From contig CAJUNJ010000005.1 of the NCBI GenBank assembly GCA_910587825.1, forward strand, positions 70,412 to 134,411: DNA of 64,000 nucleotides, in the 5' to 3' direction. The notes below the pieces were generated by a model. It was not told the origin of the DNA. It made no database searches and saw only the letters and a program-made list of their open reading frames with translations. The translations under genes and the position numbers were made by a program. Of the stretch, positions 19,664-27,761 are shown piece after piece. The DNA comes from an uncultured Christensenellaceae bacterium (GTDB lineage: Bacteria; Bacillota; Clostridia; Christensenellales; Borkfalkiaceae). Positions within the stretch are counted from its first letter, which is position 1, and each line of letters starts with the position of its first letter.

Positions 19664-20602
19664 ATGGATATAAATCGTTACACGCCCTCTTACGGGTTAA
19701 ATCAAAAACATCTTACCAAACTTGCAGACTACACCACCGAAGAACTGTTTGAAATTTTGTACGCTACAAAAGCGGTAAAGGCAAAGTTCATCGCGCACGA
19801 AAGCACCCGCATATTGCAGGGCGTAACCGTCGCGCTGCTGTTCGGCGACACTTCGCTCAGGACGCGTTCCGCCCTTGAAATAGGCATACGGCAGTTAGGC
19901 GGCGCGTGCGTCAACCTGCCTTACAGCGAAGACGATATGTGCGCAGGCGAGAACATAAAGGACATAGTAAACGTAATTTCACGCTACGGTGTGGGCGCGC
20001 TTATCACACGCGATATAGCGCAGAAAGACCTTGACGAATTTTGCGCCGTGTCGTCTATCCCCATCATCAATTCGGAAAACGAAGACTTCAACCCCTTACA
20101 GACGCTTGCCGACCTTTACACCGTATGGGAAAAGAAAAAGAAGCTTGAGGGCATTAAAATCGCTTACGTCGGCAAAGGCGGCAACGTAGCTTCTTCGCTT
20201 ATTATGGGCGCGATTAAATGCGGAATAGAAGTCGCAGTCGCCACCCCGCCCGGATTCGGAATAAAGAATGAACATCTTTTGCACGCCGAACAGTACGGAA
20301 AAATATATCTGACGGACAACCCCGCAGAAGCCGTGCGCGACGCGGATATAGTGTACACCGACAGTTACGTTTACCATACAAAACTTTCGGATGAAGAACG
20401 CGGCGTTTTAAAACCCTATCAGGTAAACAATGCGCTTATGAACACGGCGGCACATAACGCTTCATTTATGCATCCACTGCCCGCCACCCGCGGAACCGAA
20501 GTTACAGAAGACGTGATAGACGGAAAAAACAGCCTCGTACTCGAACAGGGCGAAAACAAACTTCACGTAATCAAAGCCGTGCTTGCACTGCTTGTAAAAT
20601 AA
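19664..20602 (+). CDS. Ornithine/putrescine carbamoyltransferase family protein, altered active site
   Basis: The 312 residues align end to end with ornithine and putrescine carbamoyltransferases, which transfer carbamoyl from carbamoyl phosphate to an amine. The carbamoyl-phosphate loop is S64-L-R-T-R68 (usually STRTR). The catalytic HPxQ motif is N143-P-L-Q, so the usual His is lost. The ornithine-side SMG loop reads Tyr-His-Thr (237-239), and HCLP reads HPLP (270-273). No arginine, agmatine or citrulline genes are nearby. Substrate and even activity are open; an argF call would be premature. The real start is ATG 19664; an upstream in-frame TTG at 19625 is the -35 element. Confidence 0.85.
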   Translation: MDINRYTPSYGLNQKHLTKLADYTTEELFEILYATKAVKAKFIAHESTRILQGVTVALLFGDTSLRTRSALEIGIRQLGGACVNLPYSEDDMCAGENIKDIVNVISRYGVGALITRDIAQKDLDEFCAVSSIPIINSENEDFNPLQTLADLYTVWEKKKKLEGIKIAYVGKGGNVASSLIMGAIKCGIEVAVATPPGFGIKNEHLLHAEQYGKIYLTDNPAEAVRDADIVYTDSYVYHTKLSDEERGVLKPYQVNNALMNTAAHNASFMHPLPATRGTEVTEDVIDGKNSLVLEQGENKLHVIKAVLALLVK

Positions 20603-20615
20603 TAAATAAAGCAAC

Positions 20616-20641
20616 CCCCGTCCGCTTTCAGGCGGACGGGG
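20616..20641. terminator. Bidirectional terminator between convergent genes
   Basis: Perfect 10-base arms CCCCGTCCGC and GCGGACGGGG with loop TTTCAG, between the carbamoyltransferase gene (+) and the phosphoesterase gene (-). Confidence 0.85.
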
Positions 20642-20648
20642 CGTTCGT

Positions 20649-21437
20649 TTATTCGGGTTTGCAGTTTATAACAACTATTTCGGGACGGTTGAACAGGCGC
20701 AGAGGACATCGCGAATTGCCCAACCCGCGCGAAATTACCATACGCGTTTTTCCGCTTTTATGAACGCCCGAAGTGTACTTGGGGAATTTTCCCTGTCCGG
20801 GGGCGTAAAGCCCTATACCCGTAAAAGGTATGCGCCACTGCCCGCCGTGAGCGTGACCGCAAAGAACCAGGTCGTACCCAGCGGAAGAATATTTTTCAAA
20901 ATACTGCGGAAGATGGGCAAGCAGTATCTTCGGCGAAGAAGCGGGGGTTATTTTAAAAACCGTGTCGTTTTTTATGCTTGCGCAGTTAAGCCCGACGAAA
21001 GTTATTCCGTTTACCGTTGCGCTTGCGTTGTCAAGCACGGCGGCGCCCCCTTCGGCAAGCTGTTTTTTTAGCTGTCGGTAACCTTTGTTGCGCATTTCGT
21101 GATTGCCCGCAACATATAAAACGGGAGCTATTTCTTTAAGCTGAGAGACTGCTTCAACGGCGGTTTGGCAATTTCTTTGCGTATAGGTATGAATTATATC
21201 GCCCGTAATTACTATAACGTCGGGCTTTTCCGCCGACACCTTTTCGATAAGCTTTAAATTGCGTTTGCCGAAATTTTTGCCGTGCAAGTCCGAAAGGTGA
21301 ACTATTTTAAACTCTTCCGTGCACTGAAAGGCAATATCGTAATACGTCTTTTGCAGGCAGCTGTTGTTAAACCATACGAAAAGAATTATAAGCGCAAGCC
21401 CGCCCGCTGTTCCCAGCGTTATATACAGCCAGAGCAA
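20649..21437 (-). CDS. Membrane-anchored metallophosphoesterase
   Basis: Calcineurin-type phosphoesterase of 262 residues, similar to the YkuE/YaeI group. One N-terminal membrane helix (about 5-24) anchors it. The dimetal motifs then follow in order: HLSDLH (Asp50, His52), ITGDIIHT, VAGNHEM and GHAHGGQWRIP, ending in a typical GLYAPGQG. The YkuE group includes enzymes acting on lipid-linked pyrophosphates, but the substrate here is unknown. It starts 1 base after the trmB stop, so the two are translationally coupled. Confidence 0.9.
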   Translation of the reverse strand: MLWLYITLGTAGGLALIILFVWFNNSCLQKTYYDIAFQCTEEFKIVHLSDLHGKNFGKRNLKLIEKVSAEKPDVIVITGDIIHTYTQRNCQTAVEAVSQLKEIAPVLYVAGNHEMRNKGYRQLKKQLAEGGAAVLDNASATVNGITFVGLNCASIKNDTVFKITPASSPKILLAHLPQYFEKYSSAGYDLVLCGHAHGGQWRIPFTGIGLYAPGQGKFPKYTSGVHKSGKTRMVISRGLGNSRCPLRLFNRPEIVVINCKPE

Positions 21438-21438
21438 T

Positions 21439-22107
21439 TTATACCTCCGCCACTATTCTGAAAATATTTTTACCCTGCGACTTGAAAAGCCTTTCGTGTT
21501 CGGTTTCGACGTCGCCTTCCACGGGGTTGTTTTTCAAATCCGTGCACGCCGACAGAATTTTATAACCCGACGACTTATAGCTTTCAAGCGAAAATTCGTA
21601 AAAGTTTTTATCGTCGGTTTTCTGTATTACGGTACCGCCGTCTTTGAGTATACCGCGGTAAATTTCAAGGAATCGCGGATGGGTAAGGCGCTGTTTTTTG
21701 TAACCCTCTTTGGGAAGCGGGTTTGAAAAATTGAGATAAATTTTTTCAACCGACGCGGGCGGTAAATATTTTGCAAGCACTTCCGCGGCGCAGTTTAAAA
21801 AATATACGTTTGAAATTTTTTCACGCTTTACGCGTTCGCACGCGTCTATAATTACGTTTGAAATTTTTTCGCACGCGACGTAGTTGAATTTCGGGTGCAT
21901 AACCGCCGTTTCGCAGATAAACTTGCCCTTTCCGCAACCTATTTCAAGCGCAACGGGTTTGGAATTTTTAAAAATTTTTTCAAAGTCGAGATACTCCTTT
22001 ATCCCCGCCGCGCGAAGCATATTTTTATCTTCGAGGTCGGCGCAGGTCAGAATATCCCCGCAGGCTTCGAGTCTCTGTTCAAGATGTCCTTTTTTGTGCA
22101 TTCTCAT
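21439..22107 (-). CDS. trmB: tRNA (guanine-N7)-methyltransferase TrmB
   Basis: Methylates G46 of the tRNA variable loop using S-adenosylmethionine. The 222 residues show the SAM motif LEIGCGKGKFI and the family end block FLEIYRGILKDGG. The catalytic loop normally reads NFSDPWPK but here reads NFSNPLPK, so the Asp and Trp are both replaced. This is worth noting but the rest is canonical. The ATG at 22107 has no Shine-Dalgarno; its promoter ends 6 bases upstream. It forms an operon with the phosphoesterase. Confidence 0.93.
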   Translation of the reverse strand: MRMHKKGHLEQRLEACGDILTCADLEDKNMLRAAGIKEYLDFEKIFKNSKPVALEIGCGKGKFICETAVMHPKFNYVACEKISNVIIDACERVKREKISNVYFLNCAAEVLAKYLPPASVEKIYLNFSNPLPKEGYKKQRLTHPRFLEIYRGILKDGGTVIQKTDDKNFYEFSLESYKSSGYKILSACTDLKNNPVEGDVETEHERLFKSQGKNIFRIVAEV

Positions 22108-22113
22108 ACTTAA

Positions 22114-22142
22114 ATATTATCATATTCCGTATACGAATGCAA
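22114..22142 (-). promoter_or_regulatory. trmB promoter giving a leaderless start
   Basis: TTGCAT (22137-22142), 17-base spacer, extended TGA-TAATAT (22114-22119), then 6 bases to the ATG at 22107. Confidence 0.8.
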
Positions 22143-22268
22143 GTGTGAAAACGGCACGGATAAATTTTATATTTATTTTAACGGAATACGTTTAAAGCGC
22201 GGGACGGGTGTTATAAATAACCGTCGGGTGAAAAAATGCGCTTTTGCCGGGAAGCGCGAAGGAGAATT

Positions 22269-22820
22269 TTGACTTTTATTGAAATTATCGACGCTTTCAC
22301 CTTTTACGGCTTGGACGTCGCACTGCTTGCGGGGCTGACCACGGGCGTTACGCAGCTGGTAAAAATTTTACTGTTTAAAAAGAGGACAAACAAAAAGCTT
22401 GTTACCCTTCTGCCCTTTCTTATCGGCACGCTGGCTTACGCCGTCTATGCGTGCGTACGCAATTTAAGCTTTGCGTACGTCTTGCGGGAGTACACCTCCG
22501 TCGTCGAACACGGAATTGCCGTGGGTTCGCTGTCGACGCTGTGTTACGTTTTATACGAACAGTTCGTGCGCGAAAAGAAAGGACTTTCCGCGACGGAGAG
22601 AATTATTTCTACGCTTATCGAAGGTTACGTCCCCGACGACGCGCTTGAACAGACGGCGAAAGCCGTTGCCGAAGCAATAAGCCGCGACGTGACGGGTAAC
22701 GGAGCCGAACGCACGCGGGAAATACTTGCAAGCGCAACCTGCGGGGAGATAGACGAACGCGACGTCACGCTGTTATCAAAACTGATAATAGAGACGCTTG
22801 CCCATATCACAACCGCATAA
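22269..22820 (+). CDS. Small membrane protein of unknown function
   Basis: I place the start at TTG 22269 because AAGGAG lies 6 bases upstream; an in-frame ATG at 22236 has no ribosome site. The 183-residue product has an N-terminal hydrophobic hairpin, with segments around residues 8-28 and 41-60, possibly a third at 75-95. A helical soluble tail of about 80 residues contains repeated Thr/Ala/Glu-rich helices. The arrangement resembles small phage-holin-like or membrane-adaptor proteins but no family is recognised. It is a single-gene unit with its own terminator. Confidence 0.65.
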   Translation: MTFIEIIDAFTFYGLDVALLAGLTTGVTQLVKILLFKKRTNKKLVTLLPFLIGTLAYAVYACVRNLSFAYVLREYTSVVEHGIAVGSLSTLCYVLYEQFVREKKGLSATERIISTLIEGYVPDDALEQTAKAVAEAISRDVTGNGAERTREILASATCGEIDERDVTLLSKLIIETLAHITTA

Positions 22821-22828
22821 AGCCGTAA

Positions 22829-22859
22829 AAAGCCCTTCCGTATAACGCGGAAGGGCTTT
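22829..22859. terminator. Bidirectional terminator
   Basis: Twelve-base arms AAAGCCCTTCCG and CGGAAGGGCTTT around a 7-base loop. It serves the unknown membrane gene (+) and the ger operon (-), whose last stop codon is 4 bases away. Confidence 0.9.
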
Positions 22860-22862
22860 AAC

Positions 22863-24161
22863 TCAGTTCATACTTTCTATTTTTATATCGTACCTGACGG
22901 TCATACGCGAAAGAATGTCTTCTTTGAAAGCTTCGTAATACTTATAGTGCTGCTTATGCAGAAGTTTTCTTATGCCGAGCACGTCGCAGTTATTTTCGAC
23001 GCAAGCGGACATAAGTCTTTCGAAACGCGTTTTCATCTCTTCTTCCGCGGCCCGCAAAACTTCGGGACGGACGACGTCGTCGGTCTTTACGTTGTGGGGG
23101 TCGAGAACTTTCTTAGCACCCTGCACCTGCGCCGCGGCTTTGAAATTTACCGTAAGCTCCGGCGCTCCGTCTTTGACTTTAAGTTTAATACCGCCGTCGG
23201 CTTTTCTCAGTCCTACGGTATAATGCACTCCGTCGGCTTCACACTGGGCGACGGCAAGGCGTATTTCGTTTTCTATAATATTGAGCGCAAACGATTGCCG
23301 TTCGTCCAGAATACCAGCAAACCTGCCGTCGGCAAACACCGCCGTCTTACGCGCGGTAAACTCCATTTCGCCCTGCTGTGAAGAGCCGCCCGACTGACCT
23401 GAGCTTCCGCCTCCTTCTCCGCCTTGTCCGCCCTGTCCGCCCTGTCCGCCTTGCTGTGATGAACCGCCCGACTGTCCGCCGCCTTGCTGACCGCCCTGTT
23501 GCCCGGGGTCGCCGCCGACGTTGTCGCCGTTACCGCCCGGTTCGGAAGTACCCTGTACGTAGGCTTCGACATAGGGCATATAGCACGCACGGCTTTCCGA
23601 ATAGTTGCTTACGGCTATCGAACGGAGGGTTGAAGTAGACACGTTTGCCGAACGTTTAAGTTCTTCCGACAGAACTTTCTGAATTGCCGTGGCGTTTTCG
23701 GGAGCTATCGTCGCGGGCAGGGAAAGCATATCCTGCGCCTTACCCTTACACATTGCGACAAGAGCTGTAAGTTCGGAATAATTTCGTCTGTAAAAACAGC
23801 CGAGCATACGGAAAAGCTCTTCGCTTTGACAGTTTTCGCCGAGAAGTATAAGTTTGCAGAACAGCAAGCGGGGATAAGTACCCGTCTTTGCGTTGATTTC
23901 GTTCAATGCGTCGGCGACTGTCTGACCGCTACCCTGCACTTCGATATACTTTATGCTGTCGCCGCTCTGCGACGGCTGGGGTACAGCAACCTGCGCCGTC
24001 ACCTCTACTTCGTCGCCGGCGCTGTCTATGCCCACCGCGACGATAAGGGAAGTTTTGTGCAGGTCGAGTATTCCGAAATCGTTTGTAAAAAACAGGCACA
24101 GCAGCGCAATTATGAGAACCCAATAAATGACGGGGGAATATTTCTTTATTTTACCGTTCAT
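22863..24161 (-). CDS. Spore germination protein GerC family, with Gly/Gln-rich insert
   Basis: Third subunit of a germinant receptor, 432 residues. In characterised systems GerC is a lipoprotein with an early WDRREL-type motif. Here the N-terminus has one hydrophobic helix (about 11-27) ending in LLCLFFTND, without a convincing lipobox and without WDR. The stretch KTSLIVAVGID still matches the family start. Residues about 209-265 are a Gly/Gln/Ser low-complexity insert between the N- and C-terminal domains. The C-terminal half looks normal. The start overlaps the gerB stop by 4 bases, so it is the last gene of the operon. It probably sits in the inner spore membrane. Confidence 0.88.
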   Translation of the reverse strand: MNGKIKKYSPVIYWVLIIALLCLFFTNDFGILDLHKTSLIVAVGIDSAGDEVEVTAQVAVPQPSQSGDSIKYIEVQGSGQTVADALNEINAKTGTYPRLLFCKLILLGENCQSEELFRMLGCFYRRNYSELTALVAMCKGKAQDMLSLPATIAPENATAIQKVLSEELKRSANVSTSTLRSIAVSNYSESRACYMPYVEAYVQGTSEPGGNGDNVGGDPGQQGGQQGGGQSGGSSQQGGQGGQGGQGGEGGGSSGQSGGSSQQGEMEFTARKTAVFADGRFAGILDERQSFALNIIENEIRLAVAQCEADGVHYTVGLRKADGGIKLKVKDGAPELTVNFKAAAQVQGAKKVLDPHNVKTDDVVRPEVLRAAEEEMKTRFERLMSACVENNCDVLGIRKLLHKQHYKYYEAFKEDILSRMTVRYDIKIESMN

Positions 24162-25240
24162 TTCGCTTCCTCCTTTCTTCCGCCCTTTTTAAGCGCCCAG
24201 GCAAGCAAAGGTATTATATTTGCGAAGATAATAAAGACTATCCACATCCATTTTGCCCAAACGTTATATACGGCGTTGAATTTCGTGTTTAGGGTAAGAA
24301 GCAGAATTACGAGTACACCGTTTACCGCAACCGACCAAACCGCCCTGTTTTCATAGCCCGTACATTTGACAAAGCAATGTACGCACATCTGTACATTTAT
24401 CACCATAGCGAACAGCATAACTATTTCAAGCGCGTACAAAGCGATTAAGTCTATGCGTCCCACCAGATCTATTGCAGGGAAAAACAGAGATATTTTTGCA
24501 ATGGCAAACTGTCTTGAACAGGCTATATCGCCGTAAACGCCGTAAAACAGCGCAAGGAACAACATAACTATTAACGCCCCGACGACGTAAGACAGAGTTA
24601 TTTTCGCCGCGTCACCCTTACCGTATTTAAAGTGCCCCATAAACATCAGCAGCCAGCACGGTTCGAAAAAGCGGAAAACCGTAGCAAGCGAAGCTGAAAA
24701 CACTTTGGCGGGCGGGGTCTTCATCACGGGCAGGAAGTTGCTCCAATCGGCTTCGCCTACCGACATAGAAAAAATGAATATAATTGAAATTGCGAATATC
24801 GGCAGGCAAATATCCGCACATCTGCCGATATTGCGGAAGCCCTTGCACGCCGCATAGACGGTAAAAAACATTACCGACAAAAAAAGCGGCAGCGACGGAA
24901 GCGTATCGTAGAAAATGGAATGAACGTACAGCTTCTGTTCCATAAACGGTATTACGGCGCAGATTATGAAAAACAGCGCGAACAGTCCGTATATAACGCG
25001 GGCAAAAATATTGCCGAAAGTACTTTCAATCAAACCGAAAAAAGTCTTGTCCGTACGCGAGCACAAAAAACTTACAGCCCAGATTATTACGCCCTGAACG
25101 GCAAAATCCAAAAGTGCGGAAAAAAGCAAATCTCTTCCGCTTTCATAGCTTAACACCGTGGGATAGAGAATTAATTTCGATACCGCGGTATACATAAGCA
25201 TAATAAAACATATCTGCCTTACGCTTATTTTATTTTCCAT
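24158..25240 (-). CDS. Spore germination permease, GerAB family
   Basis: Amino-acid/polyamine permease-fold subunit of a germinant receptor, 360 residues with about 10 membrane segments. In GerAB this subunit holds the germinant-binding pocket. The start overlaps the gerA-type gene by 11 bases and its end overlaps the gerC-type gene by 4, so the three are tightly coupled. The order A-B-C matches the Bacillus gerA operon. Confidence 0.93.
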   Translation of the reverse strand: MENKISVRQICFIMLMYTAVSKLILYPTVLSYESGRDLLFSALLDFAVQGVIIWAVSFLCSRTDKTFFGLIESTFGNIFARVIYGLFALFFIICAVIPFMEQKLYVHSIFYDTLPSLPLFLSVMFFTVYAACKGFRNIGRCADICLPIFAISIIFIFSMSVGEADWSNFLPVMKTPPAKVFSASLATVFRFFEPCWLLMFMGHFKYGKGDAAKITLSYVVGALIVMLFLALFYGVYGDIACSRQFAIAKISLFFPAIDLVGRIDLIALYALEIVMLFAMVINVQMCVHCFVKCTGYENRAVWSVAVNGVLVILLLTLNTKFNAVYNVWAKWMWIVFIIFANIIPLLAWALKKGGRKEEAK

Positions 25241-26672
25241 TATTAACCCCCGTTTTCAGTCTTACCCTGTCCTTTGCTTTAAACGCTTGCGGGCGGTTTT
25301 TCAATTTATACAAATTGGCTTTAACCATACTGTCGTACAAATCGTTTTTTATAAGGGGTGCAAAGGGCGCCATAAGCGGAACGCCGTAAGACTGTTCGGT
25401 TACGAGATAACAGAGTATAAACGCCGAAAAAGCCACAACCGCAAACGGACCTATGCTTCCCGCAAGTATCAAAAATATCCACCTGAGCGTGGTAGTCGTC
25501 TCCACGAGGTCGGGTGTAGTGTAAAGACAAATTGCCGAAAAGGCGATTATTATTATGGCGGGAGTGGAAATTATGCCCGCTTTGACCGCGGTGTCGCCGA
25601 GAACGAGCGCACCGACGACAGACATTGCAAGTACTACATAATTCGGCATACGTATGGAAGCTTCTATAAGCACTTCGAGAATGAACAGCGTTAAAAACAT
25701 CTCTATGCTGGGCGAAAGCGGAAGCCCGGACACCGAGCTGGAAATTTTCAAAAGCAACTGAAAGGGAATAAGTTGAATTTTGAAAAGTTGCGCCGACACG
25801 TACAGCGCGGGCAAAAGTATTCCTACAAGCAGTGACAGTACGCGGAGTATTCTTACGATTGTAGAGCGGTAAGTAAGCGCATAATAATCTTCGCTTGACT
25901 GTAAATCTTCGGTGACCATATACGGTACCGTAAGCGCAATGGGCGAACCGTCGACTATAAGCCCCACCCTTCCTTCGCAAACCTTTGCGCAGAATATATC
26001 CGGCTTTTCCGCCGTACCGTTGCGTTTGAACAGCGAACGCGGTTTCTTGGATATAAACTTCGCTACGTACGACGAGTCGGGCACTATGTCTATTTCGTTT
26101 GAAGCAATCTGCTTTTCTATGCGTTCCGGCAGACCGTCCGCACACACGCCGTCAATATATATCATTGCGACGGCGGTTTCAGACTTTTTGCCTGTTTTAA
26201 GCATTTTGATTTTCAGCTTGTCGCTTTTAAGCCTCTTTCTGACAAGCCCCAAATTTGTCTTTATATCTTCGGTAAACCCTTCGCGGGGTCCCTTTACCGC
26301 AATCTGCGTGGGGGGTTCGGCAACCGTTCTTCCCGGGGGATTTTTAAGACCTATTATTATAAAGTCCTTTTCCCCGTCCACGAAAAGCACGGCGTTGCCG
26401 TCCGACACTTCCTTTATCGCGTCGCTTATCTCCTTGCCGTCCTTGACCTCCGGCGAAGCCAGAAGCCTTTTGACCGCGTCAAGTTTTATGTCTTGCGCGG
26501 CAGACCTCAAAGGTTTTACCACCAGCTCGCCGAGGAGTTGCTTATCGGCAATCCCGTCGGCGTAAATTGCAGCAAACCTCTTACCGTTTAACGAATCGAA
26601 CTCGAAAACCAATATATCCTGCGAGGTCAGAACGTCCTTTACGCTTTTTATATTCTTTTGCAATATATTCAT
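25230..26672 (-). CDS. Spore germination protein, GerAA family
   Basis: First subunit of the germinant receptor, 480 residues. A soluble N-terminal region (about 1-230) is followed by a membrane domain (about 265-450) with the conserved family blocks RVGLIVDGSPIALTVPY and LYVSAQLFKIQLIPFQLLLK region. A charged tail ends the protein. The ATG at 26672 has no Shine-Dalgarno; a sporulation-type promoter ends 5 bases upstream. This suggests forespore-specific, leaderless expression of the operon. Confidence 0.94.
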   Translation of the reverse strand: MNILQKNIKSVKDVLTSQDILVFEFDSLNGKRFAAIYADGIADKQLLGELVVKPLRSAAQDIKLDAVKRLLASPEVKDGKEISDAIKEVSDGNAVLFVDGEKDFIIIGLKNPPGRTVAEPPTQIAVKGPREGFTEDIKTNLGLVRKRLKSDKLKIKMLKTGKKSETAVAMIYIDGVCADGLPERIEKQIASNEIDIVPDSSYVAKFISKKPRSLFKRNGTAEKPDIFCAKVCEGRVGLIVDGSPIALTVPYMVTEDLQSSEDYYALTYRSTIVRILRVLSLLVGILLPALYVSAQLFKIQLIPFQLLLKISSSVSGLPLSPSIEMFLTLFILEVLIEASIRMPNYVVLAMSVVGALVLGDTAVKAGIISTPAIIIIAFSAICLYTTPDLVETTTTLRWIFLILAGSIGPFAVVAFSAFILCYLVTEQSYGVPLMAPFAPLIKNDLYDSMVKANLYKLKNRPQAFKAKDRVRLKTGVNNGK

Positions 26673-26677
26673 AAAAT

Positions 26678-26707
26678 TATTATCGGTAAATTAATTTAAA
26701 TTATTTA
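26678..26707 (-). promoter_or_regulatory. Candidate sigma-G-type promoter of the ger operon
   Basis: TAAATA (26702-26707), 17-base spacer and GATAATA (26678-26684) compare with the Bacillus sigma-G consensus TGAATA and CATACTA. Only 5 bases separate it from the gerAA-type ATG. Confidence 0.45.
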
Positions 26708-26729
26708 TAAAAAAATATGCGAAAAACTG

Positions 26730-26760
26730 TTGACAACGCATACTATGTATTGTATAGTAT
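26730..26760 (+). promoter_or_regulatory. padR promoter with overlapping inverted repeat
   Basis: TTGACA (26730-26735), 17-base spacer, TATAGT (26753-26758). An inverted repeat ATACTAT (26740-26746) and ATAGTAT (26754-26760) spans the spacer and -10. Its size and place suit a PadR operator and autoregulation. Confidence 0.8.
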
Positions 26761-26781
26761 TATACGTAACGGAGTATAAGA

Positions 26782-27093
26782 ATGGACAGTCAACTTAAAA
26801 AAGGCATACTTGACGTATGCGTGCTGTACGCAATAAGCAAAAGCGAAAGCTACGGATACAAAATAATAAGCGACTTGCAGGGCATAATAGATATATCGGA
26901 AAGCACCCTATACCCCATTTTAAAGAGGTTGGAAGCAGGAGGCTATCTTACCACGCGCACGGCGGAGCATAGCGGAAGGCTAAGACGGTATTACAAAATA
27001 ACAGTTGCGGGGCTGGCCAAATTCAATTCCGGCAGATCTGATTTTATTGAAATTAACACAATTTACAAAAAGCTTTTCGGAGGGAATATATGA
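26782..27093 (+). CDS. PadR-family transcriptional regulator
   Basis: Winged-helix repressor of 103 residues with the family marks KKGILDVCVLYAISKSESYGY near the start and STLYPILKRLEAGGYL in the recognition helix. It starts the three-gene module PadR, DUF1700, DUF4097, which is widespread in Firmicutes and linked to envelope stress or bacitracin-type responses; the exact signal is not known here. It has a GGAG Shine-Dalgarno. An inverted repeat over its promoter suggests it represses its own operon. The end overlaps the next gene by 4 bases. Confidence 0.95.
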   Translation: MDSQLKKGILDVCVLYAISKSESYGYKIISDLQGIIDISESTLYPILKRLEAGGYLTTRTAEHSGRLRRYYKITVAGLAKFNSGRSDFIEINTIYKKLFGGNI

Positions 27094-27761
27094 CGTACAC
27101 GGAATGGCGTGACGAACTCAAAAAAAATCTTTTATGCGTAAGCGACGCCGAAAGACAGCGCGTTTTAGACTACTATGCGGAAGCTTACGCGGACAGGCGC
27201 GAAGCGGGGTTTTCCGAACGTGAAATTATAAACGGCTTCGGCGCGCCGTACGACGCGGCACAGAGAATACTTTACGAAAAGGCGGACGACGGCGCGCGTT
27301 CAGACCAACCCAAAACCCAACCGCCTAAGGTAGAGCAGTTAAAAAGCGAACAGTCCACAAGGCAGTTTACACCGCCTCCCCCTCCTCCCGTAAACGCTCA
27401 GCCCGCAGCAGGCGTTGCGGTTGCCGCACACGACAATACCTGGATATTCGTGCTTTTGTGCATTATCTTCTGCATGCCGATATTCGGGATAATTATGGGT
27501 ATGGTGGGCATTACGATAGCCTTCTGCGTTGCGCCCGTAGCCGTAATAGCCGCAGGCGCCACCGTTGCGGGAGCTTCGATAGGCGCGATTGTCGGCGGAA
27601 GCGTGGCTTACGGCTTTTCCGCTCTCGGCATAGGCATAATAATACTCGGCGTAGGCGTAACCCTTTGCCCGCTGTTCTTCAAACTTGTAAGTCTTATGTG
27701 GAATCTCTTCGGCAAATTATTTAAGGAGCTTAAATCGCTTTTTCAGCGTAAAGGAGAATAA
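27090..27761 (+). CDS. DUF1700/HAAS-domain membrane protein
   Basis: The N-terminal 70 residues are a HAAS domain (helical, starts MTYTEWRDELKKNL, with the DYYAEAYADRREAG stretch), a partner domain of PadR-type regulators. A Pro-rich linker (about 85-110) leads to two or three membrane segments (about 118-205) rich in Gly/Ala/Val. The protein probably senses the membrane and passes a signal to the PadR repressor; that role is inferred from family context. Translationally coupled to padR (4-base overlap) and abutting the DUF4097 gene. Confidence 0.9.
   Translation: MTYTEWRDELKKNLLCVSDAERQRVLDYYAEAYADRREAGFSEREIINGFGAPYDAAQRILYEKADDGARSDQPKTQPPKVEQLKSEQSTRQFTPPPPPPVNAQPAAGVAVAAHDNTWIFVLLCIIFCMPIFGIIMGMVGITIAFCVAPVAVIAAGATVAGASIGAIVGGSVAYGFSALGIGIIILGVGVTLCPLFFKLVSLMWNLFGKLFKELKSLFQRKGE

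Noticed and set aside
22236..22268. ATG 22236 as start of the small membrane protein
   Set aside because: No Shine-Dalgarno there, whereas TTG 22269 has AAGGAG at ideal distance.
25321..26145. Long 274-codon minus-strand frame inside the gerA-type gene
   Set aside because: It overlaps the GerAA frame fully, and its product is rich in Arg/His/Cys without any domain, as expected of a shadow frame.
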